From NCBI GenBank assembly GCA_037951105.1, contig JBAMJV010009675.1, positions 23,501-87,500 of the forward strand: 64,000 bases of DNA. The letters run 5' to 3'. Shown one piece after another: positions 19,444 to 29,010 of the stretch. Below the pieces are notes generated by a model. The model was given only the letters and a program-made list of their open reading frames with translations, made no database searches and was not told the DNA's origin. Source of the stretch: Echinarachnius parma (taxonomy: Eukaryota > Echinodermata > Echinoidea > Clypeasteroida > Echinarachniidae). The position numbers and the translations under genes were made by a program. Position 1 is the stretch's first letter. Each line of letters begins with the position of its first letter.

Positions 19444-20370
19444 TACCGTAAATCTCCATGTATAAGACGCACCTTTTTTCCCGTCGGAAAATTTTCAAAG
19501 TGGGGGGTGCATCTTATACACAGGTACAGCAAAAAAAAAAAAAAAAAATGTCATGTTGAATGTGTATAACACATGGTTTAGGCCCGGGGGGGCACTCATG
19601 TATAATGTAAGACTGGTATGTGCCGCTTAAAAGAACCCCTTTTTCACACCCAATCGCAGCTCCAAAGATACCCGATTTTCAAAAATTGCCGCTCCATAGA
19701 CCCCCGGAATGACTTGGCTGGGTAGTTGAGTAGCGCCAAGTCCATTTTTCTCTTCTAGTTCGGCTCCTTGGACCACCATTTGAGCCTTTTTGAGGGTTTC
19801 CATAGGTCTTTGGTAGCTCCATGTCTGTTTTTTTTTGTAGTTTTAGTCTGCTCCTTAGACCCCTTAACTCCTGTTTCAGGGTTTTTCGTAGCTCCAAAGA
19901 CCCTATATTTTGTGCTTGTAGTCAGCTCTTCAGACCCCCATTTCAGAGTTCCGTGAGGCACACCCCCGTCAAAAAATAATTCGAGTGCCCCCCCCGGGGG
20001 TTTAGGGCATGACAAGAGCTTGCTGTGAGATGTAGCATTCAGCAAAATATACCTTTTTCTCACACAAAAAAATATTCGTGAGCAGCAGTACTAATTAAAT
20101 ATGCAATTTTCTAACCAGTGGTTATAAATTTTGCTCATTATTAAAAATAATTGTTAGTAAATTTAGAAAATTGCATTTGGTATATTTAGTGAGTATTGGT
20201 GCTCATGAATATTCATGAATATGAATATTTATGAGCACCAGTGTTACTGCTCAATACATGTGCAATTTGTGTACTTACCACTATTTTTATGTGAGAAAAT
20301 GATGTTGATGAATGCTACATTCAACATTAAGCTTTTGTCATGCCCCAGACCAGTGGTATAAGCATTCCAA
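19444..20370. mobile_element. TACCGTAAA-type element, interrupted by another insertion
   Basis: It begins TACCGTAAATCTCCATGTAT and shares its interior with the intact element at 26269-26714, in the opposite orientation there (CTCACAC, GCAGCAGTA, CTAACCAGTGGTTATAA and GGCATGAC words). The interior is split at 19581/20001 by the GC-rich element. The right end is not clearly defined. A related interior also occurs at about 28490-28860. Confidence 0.7.
19582..20000. mobile_element. GC-tailed MITE (GCCCGGGGGGGCACTC termini), copy 1
   Basis: The ends GCCCGGGGGGGCACTC and GAGTGCCCCCCCCGGGGG are inverted, and TTTAG is duplicated on both sides (19577-19581, 20001-20005). The paralogous element at 26269-26714 shows the uninterrupted sequence. 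The interior consists of roughly 75-bp subrepeats built on GCTCC...GACC words. Copy 2, in reverse orientation, is at 21522-21916. Confidence 0.88.
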
Positions 20371-21480
20371 CAGCATGAAGTTATATACTATTTTGGACAT
20401 AATAAATTGAAATATTCAACCAGAAAAATTCTGAGCACCTTTTTGATCACAAATATGTCATAAGGTGGCTTCGAAATTCAAATTTGACCTTGAAAAATAA
20501 ATGATATTTCAAAAAAATATGCAAAAATTATGAATTTTTCAGCATGTTATGCTTTACTTAGGTTATATTTCCTTTTCATTTTATAAAACCATGCATGTCT
20601 TAGAAAAGTAATACAAAAAATTCCATACAATTATCTCTTCTACTTTCCGAAATAATTGAATTTTTGTGATCCACGTCAACAATTTCTGTGTAGTCCCACA
20701 TGCTCATTTTTTTGTGGTACCGAAAAAATTTGTACAAATTTTGACATCATTTTTTGCTGTAAAATGTCACTTTTCGATGGAACATAATTTTGTCTTTGGT
20801 TTTTTGATACTACTAAATATGATTCAACCAAATAACATGTTTTGAATTTACAAGAAGGTATCCCTTAAGAAAAATTAACATAATATAGGATTTTGGGGCT
20901 CTAGGGCCAGAAAAGTGGCCCTTAGCAGTTCATGGGTTAAACATCTACCAAAATAAAGTAATGAAAGATGCATTAATGTTATGCTTGTGTGTGTATGGGC
21001 ATGTTTGTGGAAAAAAGGATTAAACTGTAGCATAAAAATAAGGTAAAACAATCTATGGTTTAATTACCCTGCAGTACATTTATGTTGTTAATTGGTATAT
21101 TTTGATTGGTATAGCTACATGTACTACAAAGGCACTGCGATAGACTTTGATCATTGTTATTTACATTTAGCTCCAAACTGAATCAGGTGGTCTCTATGCT
21201 TATCAAAAGTGTTGAGTGTATTTGCTCATTTACCTTGTGTGTCAATATAACAAAGAACTGACAATAATCATATTTTCTCAGAATTATAAGTAACTTATTT
21301 CATTTATTGCCAAAAAAAAATTGAGTTGCCGAAGTTCATACAAAAGCGCTACCCATGTTGAATGCTGAAAACCACCCCCTTTTAAAGGAAAACAGTGACA
21401 ACGCTGTATACAGTAGCTGAAATTATACCCTTTCAGTGCTTTTTGGGATGCAGGTGCATACCCAGTCATGTTGGGAGTGA
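20371..21480. other. AT-rich non-genic stretch
   Basis: Long AT-rich sequence with no supported exon or element boundary. A poly-C run begins at 21481. Confidence 0.45.
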
Positions 21481-21521
21481 CCCCCCCCCCCCCCCAGGAT
21501 AAGTTCAACTTATACTATGAT

Positions 21522-21916
21522 CCCGGGGGGGGGGGGGGGGGGGGGGCACTCAAATTATTTTTGACGGGGGTGTGCTGAAGAGCTGACTACAAGCACAAAA
21601 TATAGGGTCTTTGGAGCTACAAAAACCCTGACACGGGAGTTAAGGGGTCCAAGGAGCAGACTAAAACTACAAAATACATACGGACTTGGAACTGCCAAAG
21701 ACCTACGGCACCCTCAAAAAGGCTCAAATGGTGGTCCAAGGAGCCGAACTAGAAGAAGAATAATGGACTTGGCGCTACTCAACTGTAGCCAAGTCATTCC
21801 GGGGGTCTATGGAGCGGCAATTTTTGAAAATCGGGTATCTTTAGAGCTGCGATCGGGTGTGAAAACGGGGTTCTTTTAAGCGGCACATACCCGTCTGAGT
21901 GCCCCCCCCCCCCCCT
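21522..21916. mobile_element. GC-tailed MITE, copy 2 (reverse orientation)
   Basis: This is the reverse complement of 19582-20000 (GGTGTGCTGAAGAGCTGACT, CAAAATATAGGGTCTTTGGA). It is bounded by an expanded G-run on the left (21524-21546) and a C-run on the right (21902-21915). Confidence 0.88.
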
Positions 21917-22112
21917 GGTTCGATATGTTTAAATTATGTGTATGTTTGTTGTATGCATATTATGTGTGTTTTTGTTTGTTTGATTGATTGATTGATTTAC
22001 TGGATTTGTGTATTAGTCAGTTTCCTCTATGTTTGAATTTAATTGGATTTGTGTATTTGATTGATTGTTTGAGTCTTATATTGTTTGTATTCAGTCTACA
22101 CTATAATATCCC

Positions 22113-22142
22113 CGCCCCCCCCCCCCCCCCCCCCCCCCCCCC
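22113..22142. repeat. Poly-C run (~30)
   Basis: The longest of many C/G homopolymer runs in the window; others are near 1911, 21481, 21524, 23338, 26599, 32116, 32377, 33041, 36376, 41557, 50441, 50836 and 50919. Confidence 0.95.
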
Positions 22143-22529
22143 ACACGCCGACCGACCCCGCGCGGCCTCTCTACAGATCTAGCTCACGCGTGCCAAATGT
22201 CTTTGTGATAATTGGTATCGCGATAATGCATTGTAGTACAGTACAGTATACACGCACGATCGATGCTCAATTATCGCGATCGCGATCGAAATTACTAAAA
22301 ACAACGACGGCGGCCGGATCGGAGACACGACAGGTTACGACACCAACGCGACATTCGACGACGGACGACGCCGACAGCTAAATAATTCCACCTGTTTCCC
22401 GATTAGCAATGATCCATCGAAATGCAACATGCTGGAAGATTCCGTGTAGGACGAAAAGGCGATTGCTGAGGGAAAAAGAGACTGTTTACCAGAGGGTTTT
22501 CGAAGGCGAACTACGCAAATGCCTGGACG
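22143..22529 (+). promoter_or_regulatory. CpG-rich segment ending in a splice donor; candidate promoter/5' exon
   Basis: This is markedly richer in CpG than its flanks (ACCCCGCGCGGCC, ACGACGGCGGCCGGATCGG, GACGACGGACGACGCCGAC), with a strong palindrome TCGCGATCGCGA near 22276. It ends CCTGGACG/GTAGGTGC, a good donor at 22530. No long conserved frame is present, so if transcribed it would be a non-coding first exon, possibly of the SERTAD2-like gene 33 kb downstream. It could also be a transposon interior. Confidence 0.35.
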
Positions 22530-22865
22530 GTAGGTGCCCCTGTACACGGCCGACTGTGTCGGCGTAGTAATGCATGCATATTGTAGTGATGCATTATATT
22601 GTAGTGGTGCTGCTGATCAGCTGTGTGTGCAGTGCAGTGGTGACTGAGGGCCGATGCACTTGTGTGTGATTCTGATCTGATTCTCGATCTCCTGTGAGTG
22701 TGAGTGTACCGGTAACGTTCCCGGTTGCGCCGCAGCAGCTGCTGCTGCTGTTTGACACTTTGCTGAAGAAGTGTGAATTAACATGATGAAAAAGTCAGTT
22801 ATTATAAGTTAATCAAGTTTGTTTCATCATCGACATCGTGTAATGGCTGGATCACTGTTACAATT

Positions 22866-22960
22866 AGATCGACAAATCTATTGCTTTCAGTTTCATGGCC
22901 TTTTTGACATTATTATTGTTATTTTCACTGTCGGCATGAAAGCGATAGATTTGTCGATCT
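22866..22960. repeat. 24-bp near-perfect inverted repeat with 47-nt loop
   Basis: AGATCGACAAATCTATTGC at the start of the left arm pairs with the right arm ending GATAGATTTGTCGATCT. The 24-bp stem has a single non-Watson-Crick pair, which becomes G:U in RNA. Confidence 0.85.
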
Positions 22961-23300
22961 AGATCACTGTCTGATTTTGCTTGAGCTTTGATAATTTTAA
23001 TAATATGGATTATGGTTGTAACTTGGCCCTTGGCTTGGGGGATAAATTATTTAATGTGTGCTAGCTATCTTGAGACGAAGCTAAAAGTCATGTGTACAAC
23101 TACAATGATCACCGATCTCTAGACTCTACCACAGTGATGCGTACATCAAGATGCGTCCGAAACTTGCGCTATTTAGATCTCTGAGTTTTTGTTTCACCAC
23201 CGCGATGAAACACGTGTTATTGTTAATTGTTATTCTATGACTAGTATGAGAGACTGACTTTTCCAAAAGATAGGATTTTATAGCGCATGGTTGATTCAAA

Positions 23301-24073
23301 TTAAAGGGAGCGTTGAGTATTGGTATTTTCTAAAGTGCCCCCCCCCCCCCCCAAAAAAAAAAATTAACTGCAACTGATTTGGTTGATTTCAATTCCATGT
23401 GAAAGATCATTAAAAAAAACATGGGAATTAGTAATAATTCCCATTAAAATGCTCTCATTGTTGTGAAATTTGCTTTCAAAATATAATATAAAAGTGTTTG
23501 ACGTCCGGACATCACTTTTAGAGAATGCTAGCGCGAAGCGCTAGCGTTCTAGGTCCTCCTATGCTTACCGCGCATGTACAATGTGTATCGCACGCGCCGT
23601 TCGCATCGGCGGCCATCGCGACCATCTTGCGTTCAAAATCTGTTCGGAGTCGCGCTAACACACGGAGAGAAGTCGAGGAGGCGCATAAAGTCACTGATTT
23701 TTAGCGGAATGGAGGGAAAACCATAATTTTAATCCAACCGATAGTTGAATCACATATTGGAGAATGAATCGGTGGTAAGTACCGTATCATATGTATAATT
23801 TTAAGCACAATTAGCGTGCAAAAACAATATTCAGTTTCAGTCCCGTATTGGGAGGACCTAGAACGCTAGCGCTTCGCGCTAGCGTACTGTAGAGTTAATT
23901 TGACTCTTGAGTTGTAACGGTTCTTTTTTAATGATAACAAGGGTTTTACTTTGTCGTTTGTAATTGTGTATACTTTTCGAGCATGGTGGAGTTATAACTA
24001 TTAGTTTGTACCGTAATGGTGCAGGTTTTGGTTACTAAAGTTAAGTTTGACCAATACTCAACTATCCCTTTAA
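23301..24073. mobile_element. TTAA-flanked element nested in the foldback arm
   Basis: The ends are TTAAAGGGAGCGTTGAGTAT and the near-complement ATACTCAACTATCCCTTTAA, with TTAA at both edges. It contains the GCTAGC-ended element at 23527-23883. Confidence 0.85.
23527..23883. mobile_element. 357-bp element with perfect 33-bp termini
   Basis: The termini begin GCTAGCGCGAAGCGCTAGCG and continue TTCTAGGTCCTCC. They match perfectly in reverse complement at 23851-23883, and each terminus is itself partly palindromic. The interior is CpG-rich, holds a CCATCTTG word (YY1-like) and a GGTGGTAAGTACC donor-like word, and has no coding frame. Confidence 0.9.
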
Positions 24074-24085
24074 CTGATGCGTAAG

Positions 24086-24430
24086 TAGAGGTGTCGATTT
24101 CGGGAGTATTTCCCTCCCGGGACTCGCGATAATTTTTCGGGCGAGTCACGGGTACCCGGAATTTACCCATTTGTTGATTTCACTATCGGCATGTCACACC
24201 GCTGGGAAAACATGTTCATTCAAGTGACAAAAATGCAGCCTATTTATGACAAACTCGGGCGTTCAAAGAGGGAAAAAGGAAAGAAAAGATATTGAGAGTG
24301 GGCAGATAACTTGGGCGTTCAAAAAGGGGACTTTTGCTTTATTTTTCGGGATATCGAGTATCGATTTTTGCGCCCGGGACTCAACATTTTTCGGCGGGAC
24401 CCGGGTACCCGTGACTCGTCAACAGCACTA
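24086..24430. mobile_element. hAT-like MITE with 8-bp target-site duplication
   Basis: TGCGTAAG is present on both sides (24078-24085 and 24431-24438). The ends TAGAGGTGTCG and CAACAGCACTA are imperfect inverted repeats of hAT style. The interior has mirrored CGGGTACCCG words and no coding capacity. Confidence 0.88.
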
Positions 24431-25009
24431 TGCGTAAGGCGTGCGTGCTTCGGATGTCGTACTGTAATCGATATATGAAGCCTTATGAAGGGCCTATTTG
24501 CTCAAAATACACATTTACTAAAGAAGACTTGGAATAGTTTACCTTCGGATTTAATTGATTCAAGTCTCATCATCATCATTCAAGTTTGTGTCATTTCAAG
24601 TTTCGATCACACTCAAATTAATTAAATCCGAAGATACATGTAAACTATTCCAAGTCTTAGATGGAGACTTTAGTAAATGTGTATATTGAGCAAATAGGCC
24701 CTTCATATATCGATTATGACATCTGAAGCGCGCACGCCTTACGCATCGGTTGAATGAATCAACCACGCGCTATAAAATCCTATCTGGTGGAAAGTCGGTC
24801 TCTCATAAAGTATAACAAAATAACAAGTACGGCAAAAAGTAATGAAAGATATTCCTAATATTTTAATGCATTGCTCCCAAGGGAGCAGAGAGTGCACGTC
24901 ATGTGCGGATTGCGGAATGATTGTGAGTGTGTCCGACTGTCTGATGACCGGGGTAATAATATCATTGTAAAGTGCTTAGAGATGATTCTCAATCATATTA
25001 TTTAAGGCT

Positions 25010-25540
25010 CCACACTTAGGTTTTTTGTCAGTGGCCCTTTCGAACCAGTGAAACAATTTCTTCTCCTTTTCTGGTGGCCCGAAAGAAAAATGTACTGGTC
25101 CAAAAATGTTATTTCATGAGTAAACTTTTTACTATTTCAAAATATCCACTTTTCCTGATCAAACCTGTGATGAAGCATGACATGGAAAAAATAAAGATTT
25201 TTATAATTTTGTCAATGTCGGGTTAAAAATCTGCTTGCCCGATCGGGCCACCAAAATTTGAATAAAATATCCCAGCCAAGTTTGATTGGCCACTCACAGC
25301 CTCTTTATTGTTCTATGTCTCCGCCCCCTTCCTTAGCTGTATGCATGTGTTTGTATTAGTTTAGTAATATATAGTGTTATGTATTTTTGTTCCCTTGTTA
25401 GTTATAGCCTCTGAAGAAGATTCTGCTAGGATCTAAAATTTAGGCCCTATTTTGACAAAATATGACTTTGATACATTTTTGCTGGCCCGAAATGCAATTT
25501 TACTGGCCCCAGGCCAGTGCGAGTGTTGAGCCCTGGCGAT
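25010..25540. mobile_element. Copy of the TGGCCCGA...TCGGGCCA repeat family
   Basis: The stretch contains repeated motifs around CTGGTGGCCCGAAA, GCCCGATCGGGCC and TTTTACTGGCCCC, ending in GTGTTGAGCCCTGG. Related copies lie at 28070-29010, 38171-40930 and 54360-54600. Ends are approximate. Confidence 0.6.
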
Positions 25541-26268
25541 AAATCGAAACATTATTATTATTATTATTTTAGACAATATCCTATGCTGTCTGCTGAATTG
25601 TGCGCAATAAAAATAAAATGTGTGTTTTGTGATCTTGTCATTGGCAAAGTCTAGATTTAGCATGGTAGCTGTGCAATAAATGGATGAAATTGTAGCAAGT
25701 TTTAGTATTGTAGACTGTAGAGTGTAGTGTACTCTGTAGAATATAAATTAAAATACAAAGTAAATCAAATGCTGGAGAAGCCAGAGCCGAGAACAAAAAT
25801 GATGATTTTGCAATTAATTATGGTAAGTGTACTAGGCACTGCAGTTTTAGGGATCTAGTAACTTTGTTGACATGTGCAAAAAGTGATGAGTGGTTGATAC
25901 AATGTACTGTATTGTTGTTATCTGATATGTCCACTGGGTGTTGTGTGAAATTTTCAAGTCAAATGGACGTTATATGGCCATGTAATGAGCAAAAATGCAA
26001 AGTGATAATTCATTAACTCATTGCATTCACTTTGTACACGGTTTTTGCAGTCCAGTGGATAATTTAACGTCTGAACATCTGAACACTTCAATCGTAAATA
26101 TCTTTTTAACGAAAGGGAAATTTGAAAAACCGAAACCTGTCCCATGCTTTTATTGTTAATACGAATACGAGTTATGAGGGAACTGCTAGAACTCCAATTG
26201 GATTTTGAGGATTTGGGACAATGTTACTACTGTACATTTAAGTAATACTATTACTAAGTCTCTTTAAA

Positions 26269-26714
26269 TACCGTAAAACTCCGTGTATAAGACGCGCCCG
26301 TGTATAAAACGCACCCCCAACTTTCACAGCAAATTTTTTTTTTTTTTTTTTAATTTTTTTTTTAATTTTTATAACCACTGGTTAGAAAATTGCATATTTA
26401 ATTAGTAACTGCTGCTCACGAATGTATTAATATTCATTAGCAGCAGTATTACTGCTCAATAAACTTGCAATTTTTACATCTGTAACCAATATTTTTTGTG
26501 TGAGAAAAAGGTATATTTTGCTGAATGCTACAACTGACAGCAAGCTCTGGTCATGCCCTAAACCATGTGTATACACATTCAACATGACTACAGGGTGTCC
26601 CCCCCCCCCCCCAAAAAAAAGGTGTTTTTTTTTTGCTATACCTAAGACGCACCCCCCACTTTGAAATTTTTCCGATGGAAAAAAAGTTCGTCTTATACAC
26701 GGAGTTTTACGGTA
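26269..26714. mobile_element. TACCGTAAAAC-ended MITE (uninterrupted copy)
   Basis: TACCGTAAAACTCCGTGTAT at 26269 is matched in reverse complement ending at 26714. TA edges suggest Tc1/mariner-type targeting. The element is AT-rich, includes homopolymer runs, and provides the empty site for the insertion seen at 19582-20000. Confidence 0.88.
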
Positions 26715-27265
26715 GTGTCTGAACAAAAATATTGTGGAGGAAGAATCAGCAAATTAAATGGAAATTCCTCCTAGTGGAATGGACAATTAAGTTTCAAAGG
26801 CTTTACAAAATTGTAATTTCTCAATCTATCCTGCAAATTCACTTTTTGATTATATTGCAATCTGAGACCCAAGAAGACCTCCCAATTGCTCGACCATTGC
26901 TGTGCCCACTCATGTTTTTACAGACATTACCATACTGTTTGTAGCTCAGGCTGTGCATAGAAAATGCATGGGTGGCAACTGGCAGGTTTCAGGGACTTGC
27001 CAACGCATTCATTGTCTATGTACTTTTGCTAACATGTACAAGGAAGTTGTTTGTAGGCCGTGTACATGATCATACCCTAATTTATGATACATCCATTGTA
27101 GATGTGGCTCTGCTCTGTCCACTAAGCTAGAATCTCTTACATGTATATGGCAGTTTTTCCCTGAAACCTGTTTGACCAAGTATCTCTGGGTATTTTGACA
27201 TTGAGACAATAGATGAGAATTATTAATTTCACTCAAATGATGATGATTATATTCTGATTGGAAAG

Positions 27266-27694
27266 TTAAAGGGTACCACCACCCCAAAATAATACTCTTA
27301 TTATAGAAAGGTAACATCTTTAGTATTCCATTCCATCAACAAGTTCACAAAATTATGTTTTCAGAAAAAACATAATTGGAAAACGCATCACCATTCTGAA
27401 GCATGCATTCATGCGGTCTCACGTCTGAATTGCGAAGACTAATGCGTGCGGAGCGAAAGAATCGCCCGAGATTCTATTGCCTATAAACGTACGCGTGAAT
27501 AGCATTGGCGCACTCGCAAATGTTTGGCCGGTATGGAACCAGGAAATAGGAGTGGTTCCGTAAGTGGTGGAAATTAATTGCTTTGTTTATGAATTACACA
27601 ACCCTTTGCAAAATGTTGGGTATATATTTGATATCACAAAATGGTACCAAAACATATAATAATGTATTGTTCTTTGCCTGGTGGTCCCCTTTAA
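27266..27694 (-). mobile_element. TTAA-flanked MITE, copy B
   Basis: Reverse-orientation copy of 11920-12343 (TTAAAGGGTACCACCACCCC at the left, CCTGGTGGTCCCCTTTAA at the right). Confidence 0.88.
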
Positions 27695-28069
27695 ATGCAA
27701 AGGTGTGCTTTAAAAAAGTTGTTACTTATAATTTTGACTAGATTTATGACTACTGATCGACTAGGTATTATTTCCCATTACAGTATGTACAAAATATGAA
27801 AGCCTTTCACTTTCAGGCACTATCTCTCATCTGCCCACTGCAATATATCTGCATTGTATTGTTTCTAGCATTTGCCTACATTTCTTTCTTTGACATCTTT
27901 ATCCATCCAGCTTCACTAATAAATTACTGTGTATACCAAACTACTAGTAATACCATACCTAATTAAGTTGCATGTAATTTAGTTTCGTTTTAAATGTGCT
28001 ATCCTACAGGTTAAAAAAAACACAATTTACACATTTTTGAAAACTTAAAATTAGGCATTACATGAAGCA

Positions 28070-29010
28070 GTGCTCGAAATTAACTTTTTTTGCTGGTGGC
28101 CCAGTCGGGCCAGTAAAATTAGTATTTTTCCAAATTTGGTGGCCCGAAACCAAAATCTACTGGCCTGAAAAAAAATAAGGAAAAACAAAAGTAAAATTAA
28201 TACAATAACCATATTGATAGTTTCAGGGTACTAGGCAATACTTTTTTCATTCCCCTTTGTTTCATTGTAAGATGAATTGAATAAACATGAATTAGGATGA
28301 ATGTGACGTGTGTGTGTCATGTCTTTTTATTCATTATCTTCATCAAAAAATCATATATATTGAATACACACGAGTGACAATTACACTTCCAGTCATACAT
28401 AGCCAGGGTCTAGGTGACAAAACAAAAATGATATAAAAGGAGAAAAGGAGAAAATTCAAAAAAGACAAAAATTGCACATTTATTGGGTAGTTGTACTTTG
28501 AGCAGTAATATATGAATATTCATGAGCAGCATATATGAATATTTAATAAATATGCATATATGCTGCTCATGAATATGATGCTCACTTGATATGAAAAATA
28601 TGCAAATAACTGAAATTACTAATAAAGATTTTTAATATGAAATTTTTGTTTACAACTGGTTAGAAAATGAGTATGGCTGCTCAAGAATGTATGAATATTC
28701 ATTAGCAGCAGTATTACTTGCTCAATTTATTTGCAACTTTTTAACAAACCAATATTTTGTACGTGAGAAAAGGGTATAACTTGCTGAATGCTACATTTAA
28801 AAGCAAGCTCTTGTCATGCCATAAACAGGACTAAACATGACTACTGAGTATCTGCAAAAAAAAAATTAAAAAAAAAAAATTAAAAAAAAAATCTTTTTTT
28901 TTTTTTTTTTTTTTTTTTTGCTGGCCCTGTCGGGCCACCAAATATTTGTTTTACTGGCCCGGCGGCAATTTTTAGTGGCCCCGAGCCATCGGGCCTATGC
29001 TAATTTCGAG
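28070..29010. mobile_element. Composite repeat: TGGCCCGA family with an inner AT-rich element
   Basis: The outer parts (GTGGCCCAGTCGGGCCAG near 28110; CTGGCCCTGTCGGGCCACC near 28921) belong to the TGGCCCGA family. The middle, around 28490-28860, matches the interior of the TACCGTAAA family, and A and T runs lie at 28857-28919. This suggests insertion of one family into the other. Confidence 0.6.

Larger units (their letters stand above)
23215..24830. mobile_element. Foldback-type host element carrying nested insertions
   Basis: The left arm is in pieces (about 23215-23300, 24074-24085, 24431-24555) and the right arm is continuous (about 24600-24830). Once the insertions are skipped, the two are extended inverted repeats of each other: for example GATAGGATTTTATAGCGC on the left against GCGCTATAAAATCCTATC on the right, and CTTGGAATAGTTTACCTTCG against its complement. 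Two elements broke the left arm (23301-24073 and 24086-24430), and a third lies within the first. Confidence 0.8.
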
